Shown piece after piece: positions 53,105 through 62,915 of a stretch of DNA of 64,000 bases (its first letter is position 1; the number at the start of each line of letters is the position of its first letter). The DNA lies in contig JAERTD010000014.1 in NCBI GenBank assembly GCA_016845175.1, forward strand, positions 62,001 to 126,000, given 5' to 3'. Source of the DNA: Bacteroidota bacterium (GTDB lineage Bacteria > Bacteroidota > Bacteroidia > Bacteroidales > F082). The position numbers and the translations under genes are program-made. The notes beneath the pieces are model-generated. The model did not search any database. It had not been told where the DNA came from and saw only the letters and a list, made by a program, of their open reading frames with translations.

Positions 53105-54415
53105 ATGGAAAGAATGATTGGTGTAATCGGTTTAAACTATAAGTCTGCCCCAGTGCAGGTCAGAGAAATGATGGCCTTTACTGAAGATCAAATCCGGCAG
53201 TTTATTAGAAGTTTAAAGCAGATAGAATCTGTGGCAGGAATAGTAGTCTTATCTACCTGTAACCGCACCGAACTCTATTTTCATGTGAAAACACTTACTT
53301 CCAAACAAGGATTTGATTTGGTAATGGGGCGCCTGATCGATTATAAAAACCTTGAAAAATCAGTGGAGAAACATCTCTATCTGATTGAAGGCCTGGATGC
53401 AGTAAAACATCTTTTTAGCGTGGCCTCGGGTTTAAATTCAATGGCTTTGGGCGAGGATCAGATTATTGGTCAGGTTAAAAATGCATTTCTGATCAGCGAT
53501 CATGGCCATTGTGCAGGCCCCGTATTGACACGCTTGTTTAACAGAACTTTCAGTGCCGGGAAGCGGGTACGGACAGAAACCCATATCAATGAAGGTTCGG
53601 CCTCGGTTAGTTCAGCCGCGGCAAGTCTGGCGAAGCGGCAATTCCCGGATATCGCCAAACGGTCGGTATTGCTCATCGGTGCAGGCCAAACGGGTCGCTT
53701 GTCCATGATGAGTCTCATTGAAAAAGGATGCAAAAACCTATACATTACCAATAGGACTTTTGAGAAAGCTGAGATAGTAGCTAAGGAGTTTAATACTACT
53801 GCTGTACCTTACCATAGCATTCAGGCGCATATGAGGGTCTGTGATGTGGTTATGGTGGCTACAGGATCGGTGACGCCTCTGATCACCAAGAAAATGCTTC
53901 TGGAAATCATGCCGGAAAGGCAAAATCGTCCCATCTGTATCGTGGATTTATCTGTTCCACGGAATGTGGAAGAAGCGGTGGGTACATTGGAAAATGTATC
54001 CCTGTTTGATGTGGATGATACCGAGGTAGTTATTCATGAAACCTATGAGAAGAGAAAGGCTGAAATTATAAAGGCTGATGCAATAGTGAGTAGGCTGGCC
54101 TACAATTATATGGAATGGCTGGCTTCCCTGAATTTATCACCTACCATCAGGCAGATACAGGAAAACTTCCGTAAGATTCATGATTATGAGTTTGAGAATT
54201 ACAGGAAGTTCAAAAATGGTGTAGACCGTAAACCCATGCAGGATTACGGAACTCATATTTCAGATAAGTTTTCGCGACTTATCATTGAAAACCTAAAACA
54301 TCTCACTGATAATGGAAGAAAGGTTGAGCATCTTCAGATGTTGAATGAGCTCTTCGAACTGGCTGTAAGTAATGAAGCGAATCAAAAAAACAATGATACT
54401 AATGCCCGGCCTTGA
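53105..54415 (+). CDS. hemA: Glutamyl-tRNA reductase
   Basis: 436 residues from ATG 53105 (GTG 53102 and ATG 53114 are alternatives). IGVIGLNYKSAPVQVREMMA, the catalytic Cys in VLSTCNRTELYF, SVASGLNSMALGEDQIIGQV and the NADP loop LLIGAGQTGRLSMM are present, with the C-terminal dimerisation helix. It reduces glutamyl-tRNA to glutamate-1-semialdehyde, the first committed step of the C5 haem pathway. It starts the haem gene cluster, 28 bp before hemC. Confidence 0.96.
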   Translation: MERMIGVIGLNYKSAPVQVREMMAFTEDQIRQFIRSLKQIESVAGIVVLSTCNRTELYFHVKTLTSKQGFDLVMGRLIDYKNLEKSVEKHLYLIEGLDAVKHLFSVASGLNSMALGEDQIIGQVKNAFLISDHGHCAGPVLTRLFNRTFSAGKRVRTETHINEGSASVSSAAASLAKRQFPDIAKRSVLLIGAGQTGRLSMMSLIEKGCKNLYITNRTFEKAEIVAKEFNTTAVPYHSIQAHMRVCDVVMVATGSVTPLITKKMLLEIMPERQNRPICIVDLSVPRNVEEAVGTLENVSLFDVDDTEVVIHETYEKRKAEIIKADAIVSRLAYNYMEWLASLNLSPTIRQIQENFRKIHDYEFENYRKFKNGVDRKPMQDYGTHISDKFSRLIIENLKHLTDNGRKVEHLQMLNELFELAVSNEANQKNNDTNARP

Positions 54416-54443
54416 TTGCATACCGGGCACATGAAATAAATAG

Positions 54444-55382
54444 ATGAAGAATAAGATAATACGCATAGGTACCCGAGGAAGCCAGCTGGCTTTATATCAG
54501 GCTAATAAGACCAAGGAAGCCATTGAGGCCAGATTCCCTGAGGTGGAGGCTGAAATTGTAATCATCCATACCAAGGGGGATAAAATACTGGACGTATCTC
54601 TGTCGAAAATTGGCGATAAGGGCTTATTTACCAAAGAACTAGAAGTGGCCCTGCTCAATAATGAAGTAGATATGGCTGTGCACAGTTTGAAAGATTTGCC
54701 CACTTTTTTTCCTGAAGGACTGACCCTGGGTGCCGTACTTGAGCGTGCTGAAGTCAGGGATGCCCTCGTAAGCAAGGATGGAAAAACCCTCAAAGAATTG
54801 GGTGCCGATGATGTAATTGCTACCTCCAGTCTGAGGCGTAAAGCGCAATTATTATCCTTTAACCCGGACTTCAACATAGTGGATATCCGGGGTAATATGA
54901 ATACCCGATTGGCTAAAATGGATGGCGGTCATTGTGATGCCATGATCATGGCAGCCACCGGATTGCAGCGATTGGGCCTGGAAGAAAGAATATCCGAAAT
55001 TATTGATACCGAAGTAATGGTGCCGGCTGTTAGTCAAGGAGCCATTGGAATTGAAGTAAGAGACAATGACCCAGAGATCGGAAGCATCATGGAAGGAATT
55101 AATCACCAACTTACTTTTCTTATCACCAAAGCCGAGAGGGCTTATTTGAAATCCATGGAAGGGGGTTGTCAAATACCCATTGGTTGTCATACAGTTGTGA
55201 AGGGCGATGACATCAGCTTTACAGGTCTTGTGGCTGACTTAAGTGGTAGCCGATCCATCAAACTAACCCTTAACGGAAAACTGGAGCAAGCTGAAACCCT
55301 GGCACTGGAAGTATCCAGACAAATGGTAGCTAAGGGAGCCACGGAAATTCTTGATAACATTAGAAATCAGGCGAACGAATAA
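54444..55382 (+). CDS. hemC: Porphobilinogen deaminase (hydroxymethylbilane synthase)
   Basis: 312 residues: IRIGTRGSQLALYQANKTKE, KGDKILDVSLSKIGDKGLFT, the DVRGN-like IVDIRGNMNTRLAKM, and the cofactor-binding Cys in SMEGGCQIPIGCHTV. It links four porphobilinogen units. It is 27 bp before hemD. Confidence 0.97.
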   Translation: MKNKIIRIGTRGSQLALYQANKTKEAIEARFPEVEAEIVIIHTKGDKILDVSLSKIGDKGLFTKELEVALLNNEVDMAVHSLKDLPTFFPEGLTLGAVLERAEVRDALVSKDGKTLKELGADDVIATSSLRRKAQLLSFNPDFNIVDIRGNMNTRLAKMDGGHCDAMIMAATGLQRLGLEERISEIIDTEVMVPAVSQGAIGIEVRDNDPEIGSIMEGINHQLTFLITKAERAYLKSMEGGCQIPIGCHTVVKGDDISFTGLVADLSGSRSIKLTLNGKLEQAETLALEVSRQMVAKGATEILDNIRNQANE

Positions 55383-55409
55383 ATCAATAATAGCAGACTA
55401 AATAGCATC

Positions 55410-56171
55410 ATGTTAGAAGGCAAAACCATCATCAATACACGTCCCTCAGAATCTGCCGACCTTATAGGTCAGGAGCTGAAAGCGATGGGTATGGAGGTGA
55501 TACCCATGCCACTCATTGAAATTATTCCCATACCCATACCAAAAAACATTCAAGCCAGTATTACCAAAGAGAAGGCCTGTGATTGGTTGGTGTTTACCAG
55601 CAGAAATGGCGTGGATATGTTTTTCGAACAGATGGATGATCCGTTCCATTTTAATGAACTCCCTATCAGGATTGCCGTGTATGGTAAGAGAACTGCTATG
55701 GCTATGGAAGAAAGAGGCTTAAAGCCTGATGTGGTCAATTTGAAAAATACTTCTGCCGATTTACTGGATGATTTGCTACCCTTATTACAACCCAATGAAA
55801 AAGTATTGTTGGTTTTGGGAGATTTGGCTTCCTCTGTACTTGAAGAAGGGCTTGCCAATAATACCGATGTGGCCAGGCTGGATGTATACAAAACTGTTTT
55901 TGTTCAAAAGGTAGATCAGCAACTCCTTCAAAAGATTCAGAAAGACGATTATGATTTACTGCTCTTTACCAGCCCATCCGGTTTCAAGAGTTTTATGAAT
56001 CATACACACAATGCTGACCAATATCCGGAATTAAAAATTGCATGTCTGGGGCCCACAACAGAATCCGCCATTCACGAAAAGGGAATGAAACCCCTGGTCG
56101 TGGCAAAACCATCTGGCAAAATGGGTCTTCTCAAAGGTATTCGACAGTACTTCAATAAACAGCAAGATTAA
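55410..56171 (+). CDS. hemD: Uroporphyrinogen-III synthase
   Basis: 253 residues. This poorly conserved family is recognised by the two-lobed layout and by TSRNGVDMFFEQMDD, the helix ELPIRIAVYGKRTAM, LLFTSPSGFKSFMNH and IACLGPTTESAIHEKGMK. Its place between hemC and hemB also supports the call. It closes the tetrapyrrole ring with inversion of ring D. Confidence 0.9.
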   Translation: MLEGKTIINTRPSESADLIGQELKAMGMEVIPMPLIEIIPIPIPKNIQASITKEKACDWLVFTSRNGVDMFFEQMDDPFHFNELPIRIAVYGKRTAMAMEERGLKPDVVNLKNTSADLLDDLLPLLQPNEKVLLVLGDLASSVLEEGLANNTDVARLDVYKTVFVQKVDQQLLQKIQKDDYDLLLFTSPSGFKSFMNHTHNADQYPELKIACLGPTTESAIHEKGMKPLVVAKPSGKMGLLKGIRQYFNKQQD

Positions 56172-56206
56172 AAATGATAATATAAGAACTCAAAAAAAAC
56201 AGAATT

Positions 56207-57190
56207 ATGGCATTTCCAGAAACCAGATTAAGACGATTAAGGAAAACAGAACTCCTTAGGGATATGATACGAGAAACTCATGTATCTCTTGATGACCTCA
56301 TCATGCCCTTGTTTGTGTGTCCCGGTACAGATGTGAAAATCCCAATTTCTTCCATGCCTGGTAATTTTCAACTGTCAGTTAACTTACTGGTGGAGGAATG
56401 TAAATCTCTTTGGGCTATGGGCATCCGCTCTGTACTCCTTTTTGGAATCCCTGAATCCAAGGACGAGCATGGTCATGTAGCCTGTGTGGCCGATGGCATT
56501 GTGCAAAAAGCAATGAGGGCGATTAAAGCTGAGCTACCAGATATGATGTTGGTGGCGGATGTATGTAATTGTGAATACACCACCCATGGCCATTGTGGAA
56601 CCATCGTTGATGGTGATGTACATAACGATTTAACACTGGAAACACTCGCCAAGCAATCGGTTTCCTTGGCTGAATCCGGTGCTGATGTCATTGCTCCCAG
56701 TGATATGATGGATGGTCGTGTGGCTATGATCAGAGAGGCATTGGATGACAATGGTTTTTATAATATCCCTATAATGGCTTATTCTGCCAAATATGCATCT
56801 GCCTTTTATGGTCCTTTCCGCGAAGCTGCTGAAAGCGCACCTCAATTTGGCAACCGGGCTACCTATCAGATGGATCCTGCCAACTCCAATGAAGCGCTCA
56901 GAGAAATTGCAGAAGACTTGATGGAAGGTGCTGATTTTGTCATGGTAAAACCAGCCTTAAGCTATCTGGATGTTATCCGAAGGGCAAAAGACAATTACAA
57001 TATCCCCATTGTTGCCTATAATGTGAGTGGTGAGTTTTCAATGGTTAAAGCAGCAGCAGCCAATGGTTGGATTGATGAAGACCGCATTATTAAAGAAATA
57101 CTGACCTCAATTAAGAGGGCCGGGGCGGACATTATCATCACCTATCATGCCCCTCAAATGGCAGCCATATTAAAAAAAGAACAACAATAA
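56207..57190 (+). CDS. hemB: Delta-aminolevulinic acid dehydratase (porphobilinogen synthase)
   Basis: 327 residues. The Zn-binding Cys lie in [17 protein letters not shown]. The Schiff-base lysines are in [18 protein letters not shown] and [32 protein letters not shown] is also typical. It joins two aminolevulinate molecules. Full length, 13 bp before hemL. Confidence 0.97.
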   Translation: MAFPETRLRRLRKTELLRDMIRETHVSLDDLIMPLFVCPGTDVKIPISSMPGNFQLSVNLLVEECKSLWAMGIRSVLLFGIPESKDEHGHVACVADGIVQKAMRAIKAELPDMMLVADVCNCEYTTHGHCGTIVDGDVHNDLTLETLAKQSVSLAESGADVIAPSDMMDGRVAMIREALDDNGFYNIPIMAYSAKYASAFYGPFREAAESAPQFGNRATYQMDPANSNEALREIAEDLMEGADFVMVKPALSYLDVIRRAKDNYNIPIVAYNVSGEFSMVKAAAANGWIDEDRIIKEILTSIKRAGADIIITYHAPQMAAILKKEQQ

Positions 57191-57203
57191 ATTAACATAA
57201 AAG

Positions 57204-58499
57204 ATGAAACAGGATAAAAGCCAGGCGGCTTTTTCAGCCGCTAGAAAGGTCATCCCCGGAGGCGTAAATTCTCCGGTAAGAGCCTTTAAAAGTGTAGGAA
57301 TCGACCCAGTGGTAATTGATCATGCCAAAGGTGCTCATATCACCGATATTGATGGTAACCATTATATTGATTTTGTTTCCTCCTGGGGCCCTTTAATTCT
57401 GGGCCATGCCAACGATGACATCCTGAAGGCTATCCAGGAAGCAGCCGATAAAGGAACCAGTTTTGGTGCACCCACACAAATTGAAACAGAAATGGCCCAG
57501 CTTATAGTGGATATGGTGCCATCGGTGGATAAGGTAAGGATGGTAAACTCGGGAACTGAAGCTACCATGAGTGCTTTGCGATTGGCCAGAGGCTATACCA
57601 AAAGAGACCTGATCGTGAAATTTGCCGGCAATTACCATGGGCATGCTGATAGCTTCCTGATCAAAGCCGGCTCAGGAGCCATCACACTTGGTTTGCCTGA
57701 CAGCCCCGGAGTTACTGCAGCTACCGCTCAGGACACCTTGTTGGCAGATTATAATGATCTGGATTCTGTTGAACGCCTGTTTAAGGATCACGGAAAGGAC
57801 ATTGCCGCCATTATTGTGGAACCCGTGGCTGGAAATATGGGTGTTGTGCCTCCCAATAAAGGTTTTCTGGAAGGCCTGAGAAAAATAACAACAGCCTATG
57901 GTGCCTTGCTTATTTTTGATGAGGTGATCACCGGATTCCGTTTGGCCAAGGGAGGTGCTCAGGAGTACTTTAATGTAATGCCTGACCTGACAACTCTTGG
58001 AAAAATCATTGGAGGTGGCCTCCCTGTAGGAGCCTATGGTGGTCGAGAAGATATTATGGATGCACTTGCTCCTGACGGACCAGTGTATCAGGCAGGAACA
58101 CTTTCAGGGAATCCACTGGCCATGGCTGCCGGACTGGCCATGCTCAAAACCCTCAATGAAACTCCTGGTTTTTACGAGGAAATGGATCGTAAAGCGGCCA
58201 AGTTGGAAGCAGGATTGAAAAATAATCTGGAAAAGACCAATACCCCCGGTCTCATCAACAGGGTAGGATCATTAATGACCATGTTTTTCACAGAAAAGGA
58301 TGCTGTCAAATCCTTTGATGATGCCATGGCTTCTGATACTGAAAAGTATGCCAACTACTTCAGAAAATCCATCGAGAGTGGTATTTATCTGGCTCCTTCG
58401 CAATTTGAAGCCATGTTTGCTTCATGGGCACATACCGATGAGGATCTGGATAAGTGCATAGAAGCCAGTTACTGTGCCATGAAAGAGATGCAAGGCTAA
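57204..58499 (+). CDS. hemL: Glutamate-1-semialdehyde 2,1-aminomutase
   Basis: 431 residues of the PLP aminotransferase fold. [57 protein letters not shown] and the PLP-lysine [18 protein letters not shown] are present. It turns glutamate-1-semialdehyde into 5-aminolevulinate. The gap to hemE is 123 bp, the widest in the haem cluster. Confidence 0.97.
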   Translation: MKQDKSQAAFSAARKVIPGGVNSPVRAFKSVGIDPVVIDHAKGAHITDIDGNHYIDFVSSWGPLILGHANDDILKAIQEAADKGTSFGAPTQIETEMAQLIVDMVPSVDKVRMVNSGTEATMSALRLARGYTKRDLIVKFAGNYHGHADSFLIKAGSGAITLGLPDSPGVTAATAQDTLLADYNDLDSVERLFKDHGKDIAAIIVEPVAGNMGVVPPNKGFLEGLRKITTAYGALLIFDEVITGFRLAKGGAQEYFNVMPDLTTLGKIIGGGLPVGAYGGREDIMDALAPDGPVYQAGTLSGNPLAMAAGLAMLKTLNETPGFYEEMDRKAAKLEAGLKNNLEKTNTPGLINRVGSLMTMFFTEKDAVKSFDDAMASDTEKYANYFRKSIESGIYLAPSQFEAMFASWAHTDEDLDKCIEASYCAMKEMQG

Positions 58500-58622
58500 G
58501 ACTTGAAGCCACTATACCCCGGGGTTTAGCTGATATCTGTTAAAACCAGGGAAGCCTAAGACCAATAACTAAATTAAAACTGGCACCAGCCAAATTAGTG
58601 CTTGCTGCCGAAAAATGATAGA

Positions 58623-59654
58623 ATGAACAATGTTTTTATAGATACAATTCACGGGATTAAAAGGGAAAGACCTCCCGTTTGGTTTATGCGTCAGGCAGGA
58701 AGAATAATTCCTGACTACCTAAAACTAAGAGAAAAATATAGCTTTCACGAGTTGATGAATATACCTGAATTAGCGGCTGAGGTGACCCTTCAACCGGTAC
58801 ATTTATTGGGTGTGGATGCTGCCATCCTTTTCTCAGATATTCTGGTAATTCCTGAAGCCATGGGAATGAAGCTAGCTTTTACAGATCATGGGCCCCGTTT
58901 CGAAACTGCCCTGAAAGATGTGAAAGAACCCTTAGCCTTTTTGGACCCAAATCCTGAGAAATTAAATCAGGTATATGCTGCCATTGATGCTATTATGGCT
59001 AGCAAACCCAAGGAGACTCCGCTGATCGGTTTTTGTGGAGCGCCATTAACCACGCTGTTCTATATGGTTCAGGGTATCAGCTCAAACCATCAATTTCCGG
59101 CAGCTGTGGAAATGATGTACCGGGATCCGGAAACCATTAATGCTCTTTTTGAGGCCATTACCGATTTGTCCATACAATATGCGCTTACACAGGTAAAACA
59201 CGGCATTAGTGCCTTCCAGTTGTTTGAAACCCATGCAGGCCTGGTACCATATGCCTTGTACAATGAAATGGTCATGCCGCATATCAGGAGACTGCTTGCA
59301 GCAGTACAGGAAACAGGTACTCCGGTGATTTTCTTCCCCAAAGGATTGGGAATGGGTATGAGTGCCTTGAGAAAAGAAAGCTTTGATTTTGTGGGAGTTG
59401 ATTGGCAAATGTCTATTGAAGATGCCAAAGAAATGGTCGGACCAGACATGGGCGTGCAGGGTAACCTTGATCCCAGATTGCTCACCGCTGATACAGCGAC
59501 TATTCAGAGGGAACTGGAAAAGTTTCTGCCCTTTGGTGCCAGGGAACATAAATGGATATTTAATCTGGGACATGGCGTGCTCCCCAACATCCCCTTCGAA
59601 CATGTAAAATTCGTAGTAGATTGGATTAAATCAGTTGATTGGAAAAGAAGTTAA
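58623..59654 (+). CDS. hemE: Uroporphyrinogen decarboxylase
   Basis: 343 residues from ATG 58623; a TTG-led frame from 58602 adds only seven residues. The signature PPVWFMRQAGRIIPDYL, AILFSDILVIPEAMGM, GFCGAPLTTLFYMVQG, GVDWQMSIEDAKEMVG and QGNLDPRLL are canonical. It decarboxylates the four acetate side chains to give coproporphyrinogen III. Confidence 0.96.
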   Translation: MNNVFIDTIHGIKRERPPVWFMRQAGRIIPDYLKLREKYSFHELMNIPELAAEVTLQPVHLLGVDAAILFSDILVIPEAMGMKLAFTDHGPRFETALKDVKEPLAFLDPNPEKLNQVYAAIDAIMASKPKETPLIGFCGAPLTTLFYMVQGISSNHQFPAAVEMMYRDPETINALFEAITDLSIQYALTQVKHGISAFQLFETHAGLVPYALYNEMVMPHIRRLLAAVQETGTPVIFFPKGLGMGMSALRKESFDFVGVDWQMSIEDAKEMVGPDMGVQGNLDPRLLTADTATIQRELEKFLPFGAREHKWIFNLGHGVLPNIPFEHVKFVVDWIKSVDWKRS

Positions 59655-59658
59655 TACG

Positions 59659-61032
59659 ATGCAGATAAGAAAAGATTTAATACTAAAATATAACCAACCC
59701 GGCCCCAGATATACCAGTTACCCGCCGGCGAACTACTTTCAATCCTTATCGATTGAAGACTATACACAAGCACTGGTTCTGTCAAATAAAGAAGAACCCC
59801 GTAGCATTTCACTCTATGTGCATATTCCTTTTTGTCCCAAATTGTGCCATTTCTGCGGTTGCAATACTTCTGGCAGTAAAAATGAAGATTTGTTCAGAAG
59901 ATATGTGGATGCAGTGAAAATGGAAATCAATAATGTGGCTGATTTGTTGGATCACAGCAGAAAAGTCACTCAAATCCATTGGGGTGGCGGCACACCTAAC
60001 TCCATCCCCATGAGCCTGGTAAAGGAAATAATGGATTTGATTAAAGAACGCTTTCAATTTGATGAGCATCCTGAAATAGCCATGGAATGTAGCCCGGCCT
60101 ATTTGGAGTTGGAACATATTGATGAATTGGCTGCCATGGGATTCAACAGACTTAGCCTGGGTATTCAGGATTTCAATAAGGATGTGCTCAAGATAGTGAA
60201 CCGAGACCCAGCCAAACTACCAGTTGAAGATCTGGTGGGAAGAATGAAGAAAAACGGCTTTGAAGGTGTAAACCTCGACCTTATTTATGGTTTGCCAGGG
60301 CAAACGGTGGAGAATTTCCGAAAAAGTATTGAGAAAGTCATTGAAATCAGTCCGGATCGTCTGGTTACTTTTTCCTATGCGCATGTGCCCTGGGTAAAAA
60401 AGGCGCAATCAGCCCTTGAAAAGGTAGGCATTCCCTCAGGCCACGAGAAACTTGACTTGATGGAAATGGCCTATGGATTGCTAACAGATAATGGCTATGT
60501 CCCCATAGGCATGGATCATTATGCAAAACCAGAGGATGAGTTATATAAGGCCCTGGTAAATAAAAAGTTACATAGAAATTTTCAGGGCTACTGCACTCGT
60601 GAAACTACCGGTCAGGTCTATGGTTTTGGTTCCTCATCCATTGCTCAACTCGATAATGGCTATTATCAGAATACCAAATCCATTAAAGGATATATTGAAG
60701 GCATCAATGAGAAGGGCTGGGCTGTGGAACGTGGCTACCAGGTAAACTTGAATGAAAAGATCATCCGAACAGTAATCAATGAGGTGATGTGTAATTTGTT
60801 CCTCGACTTTGAGGTGGTAGGCAATATGTACCAAAAGTCAGCAGCCAAAATTAAGGAGATAGTTTCCTATGATGAGAAAAAGCTGCAAGGCTTTGTAGAC
60901 GATAGTCTCATGGAAATTAATGGTGAACAAATAAGCATTAATAATGATGGCTCATTAGTCGTGCGTAATATCGCCATGTGTTTCGATCCTCAGCTAACAG
61001 TTACAGAAAACCAATATTCCAAAACCATTTAA
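59659..61032 (+). CDS. hemN: Oxygen-independent coproporphyrinogen III oxidase
   Basis: 457 residues, from ATG 59659, 4 bp after hemE. The radical-SAM cluster motif is CPKLCHFCGCNT (CxxxCxxC), preceded by HIPF. GPRYTSYPPANYFQ, IHWGGGTPNSIPMSLV, RLSLGIQDFNKDVL and GLPGQTVENF are typical of true HemN and not of HemW. It makes protoporphyrinogen IX without oxygen. The stop (TAA) is directly followed by the next ATG. Confidence 0.95.
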   Translation: MQIRKDLILKYNQPGPRYTSYPPANYFQSLSIEDYTQALVLSNKEEPRSISLYVHIPFCPKLCHFCGCNTSGSKNEDLFRRYVDAVKMEINNVADLLDHSRKVTQIHWGGGTPNSIPMSLVKEIMDLIKERFQFDEHPEIAMECSPAYLELEHIDELAAMGFNRLSLGIQDFNKDVLKIVNRDPAKLPVEDLVGRMKKNGFEGVNLDLIYGLPGQTVENFRKSIEKVIEISPDRLVTFSYAHVPWVKKAQSALEKVGIPSGHEKLDLMEMAYGLLTDNGYVPIGMDHYAKPEDELYKALVNKKLHRNFQGYCTRETTGQVYGFGSSSIAQLDNGYYQNTKSIKGYIEGINEKGWAVERGYQVNLNEKIIRTVINEVMCNLFLDFEVVGNMYQKSAAKIKEIVSYDEKKLQGFVDDSLMEINGEQISINNDGSLVVRNIAMCFDPQLTVTENQYSKTI

Positions 61033-62394
61033 ATGCTAAAGACGGATATTTTAATAATAGGTGCTGGTCTTACAGGACTTACTTGTGCGCATTATCTGGC
61101 GAAGAAAAAGCGTGATTTCCTGGTAATCGATAAACTTCAGGAAGTAGGCGGTGTTATTGGAACCGAAACTGAAGGTGAATTCATGTATGAAACGGGTCCC
61201 AATACCGGAGTGGTTTCTCATCCTGAAGTAGCTGACTTATTTGACGAGCTCAAAAATCTTATGGAGTTTGAGACAGCCGATGAAAGCGCTGAAAAACGCT
61301 ATGTGCTGAAAGACGGCAAATGGGAAGCCCTGCCTTCAGGTTTGATTGGTGGCGTTTTAACGCCCTTATTTTCTTTTAAAGATAAACTGCGACTACTGGG
61401 TGAGCCCTTTCGTGCACCCGGAAAAGATCCCCATGAGACCCTTGCGGACATGGTTCGCCGACGCATGGGAGAGAGCTTTCTTAATTATGCTGTGGACCCA
61501 TTCATTCTGGGAATATATGCAGGCGACCCGGCACAACTGGTTCCCAAATATGCCCTGCCCAAACTCTACAACCTGGAGCAGGAATATGGCAGTTTTATCG
61601 GTGGAGCTATAAAGAAGAAAAAGAAAGAAAACGACCCTGAAGCTAAAAAAGCTACCCGTAAGATTTTCTCAGTCAAAGGAGGACTTGGTAATCTCATGCA
61701 AGCACTGAAGACTTCTGCTGGTCCTGACAAATGCCTCCTGGGCATTTCGAATATCGAAGTATCAAAAACTGATGCTGGATATCTGATCAAAGGAACAACG
61801 ACAGATGGAAAAACTCTAGAGATTGCAACTAAACAGCTGGTAAGTACGGTTGGTTCCTATGCCTTGCAAAAGTTGATGCCCTTTATTGATGATTCAGAGC
61901 TTGATGCCATCGAAAAGCTTCATTATACCCGGGTTATTGAAGTGGCTGTTGGTTTTAAGCAATGGAAAGGCAGACCACTGGATGCTTTTGGTGCCCTGAT
62001 ACCCCATCGTGAAAAGCGCGATATCCTGGGCATTATGTTTATGTCAAGTTTATTTGAGGGCCGAGCCCCGAAAGATGGTGCATTAATGACTATTTTTATG
62101 GGAGGAGTCAGGCGGCAGGATTTACTTGATTTGGATGATCAAGCCATTAAGAAAGTGCTTGAGAAGGAACTTAAAGAACTGTTGGAATTGGATTCTTTTG
62201 ATCCGGATTTGCTGAAAATCATGCGTCATGAGTATGCCATCCCTCAATACAGGGCGGATAGCAAAGAGCGATACGAAGCCATAGAAAGTCTTCAGAATGA
62301 ATACAAAGGATTGGTATTGGCAGGTAATATTCGTGATGGTATTGGTATGGCTGATCGTATCAAACAAGGTAAAATGATCGCAAAAACAATATAA
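61033..62394 (+). CDS. hemG: Protoporphyrinogen oxidase (HemY/PPOX type)
   Basis: 453 residues. The FAD-binding Rossmann motif LIIGAGLTGLTCAHYLAKKK, the second flavin motif EVGGVIGTETEGEFMYETGP, and PFILGIYAGDPAQLVPKYAL give a PPOX-family flavin enzyme. It begins immediately after the hemN stop. It oxidises protoporphyrinogen IX; the electron acceptor is oxygen in well studied members, while HemN is oxygen-independent, so the acceptor here is uncertain. The 147-residue membrane protein that follows may matter for this. Confidence 0.92.
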   Translation: MLKTDILIIGAGLTGLTCAHYLAKKKRDFLVIDKLQEVGGVIGTETEGEFMYETGPNTGVVSHPEVADLFDELKNLMEFETADESAEKRYVLKDGKWEALPSGLIGGVLTPLFSFKDKLRLLGEPFRAPGKDPHETLADMVRRRMGESFLNYAVDPFILGIYAGDPAQLVPKYALPKLYNLEQEYGSFIGGAIKKKKKENDPEAKKATRKIFSVKGGLGNLMQALKTSAGPDKCLLGISNIEVSKTDAGYLIKGTTTDGKTLEIATKQLVSTVGSYALQKLMPFIDDSELDAIEKLHYTRVIEVAVGFKQWKGRPLDAFGALIPHREKRDILGIMFMSSLFEGRAPKDGALMTIFMGGVRRQDLLDLDDQAIKKVLEKELKELLELDSFDPDLLKIMRHEYAIPQYRADSKERYEAIESLQNEYKGLVLAGNIRDGIGMADRIKQGKMIAKTI

Positions 62395-62456
62395 AAAACA
62401 AAGGTTAGAGATACGAAAACAGCTAAGGATAATCATACATTATAACAGTTCACGCT

Positions 62457-62900
62457 ATGGAATTCTACGATTTGGTTATTAATGTTCACGGTTTTGTAAG
62501 TACACTCTTTACAATACTGGCCGTCATAATTCTGGTGAGATCAATAAGAGGCTTGAGCATGAAAAAAGCCTATAAAACCATGGATAATTACTATTCTGTG
62601 GCCTTTCTGGTATTTCTGTATGTTCAGTTGATCCTAGGCGTTCTGCTGTACTTTGTTTTAGGAGACCAATCAAGTGGTGCAACCAGCATCGAAGCAGCTG
62701 CTGAGCAAATGTCCATGCGTTTCTGGGCTCTGGAACATTTTGTAATCATGATTTTTACTTTGTTCCTGTCTCAATTGGGATGGATTTTCATTCGCAAATC
62801 GCGACTGGACCTTAACAAGCATAAAAACACCCTTTTCTATTTTGGCACTTCCATATTCCTTATCATCATTTCGACCGGCATAGGATTAATCTGGAGATAA
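62457..62900 (+). CDS. Four-helix membrane protein with two conserved-position His
   Basis: 147 residues with four hydrophobic helices (about 10-28, 45-66, 88-112, 127-145). His11 lies in helix 1 (INVHGFVSTLFTIL) and His94 in helix 3 (RFWALEHFVIMIFTL), positioned so they could face each other. The cytosolic loops are Arg/Lys-rich (RSIRGLSMKKAYK). I know proteins of this type in Bacteroidota only as uncharacterised membrane proteins. The gene lies between hemG and hemH, 16 bp before hemH, so a role in haem handling or electron transfer is an inference. It is not a HemJ homologue by motif. Confidence 0.75.
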   Translation: MEFYDLVINVHGFVSTLFTILAVIILVRSIRGLSMKKAYKTMDNYYSVAFLVFLYVQLILGVLLYFVLGDQSSGATSIEAAAEQMSMRFWALEHFVIMIFTLFLSQLGWIFIRKSRLDLNKHKNTLFYFGTSIFLIIISTGIGLIWR

Positions 62901-62915
62901 ACTCCCATTTACTTT

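Noticed and set aside
58516-58525. Palindrome accccggggt as terminator after hemL
   Set aside because: Only a 10-nt self-complementary sequence with no loop and no T-run; insufficient for a terminator call.
62457-62900. HemJ-type protoporphyrinogen oxidase
   Set aside because: A PPOX (hemG) gene is directly upstream, and the HemJ motifs (the W-KA-H start and LPRLFVYH) are not present; only the size and haem-gene context agree.
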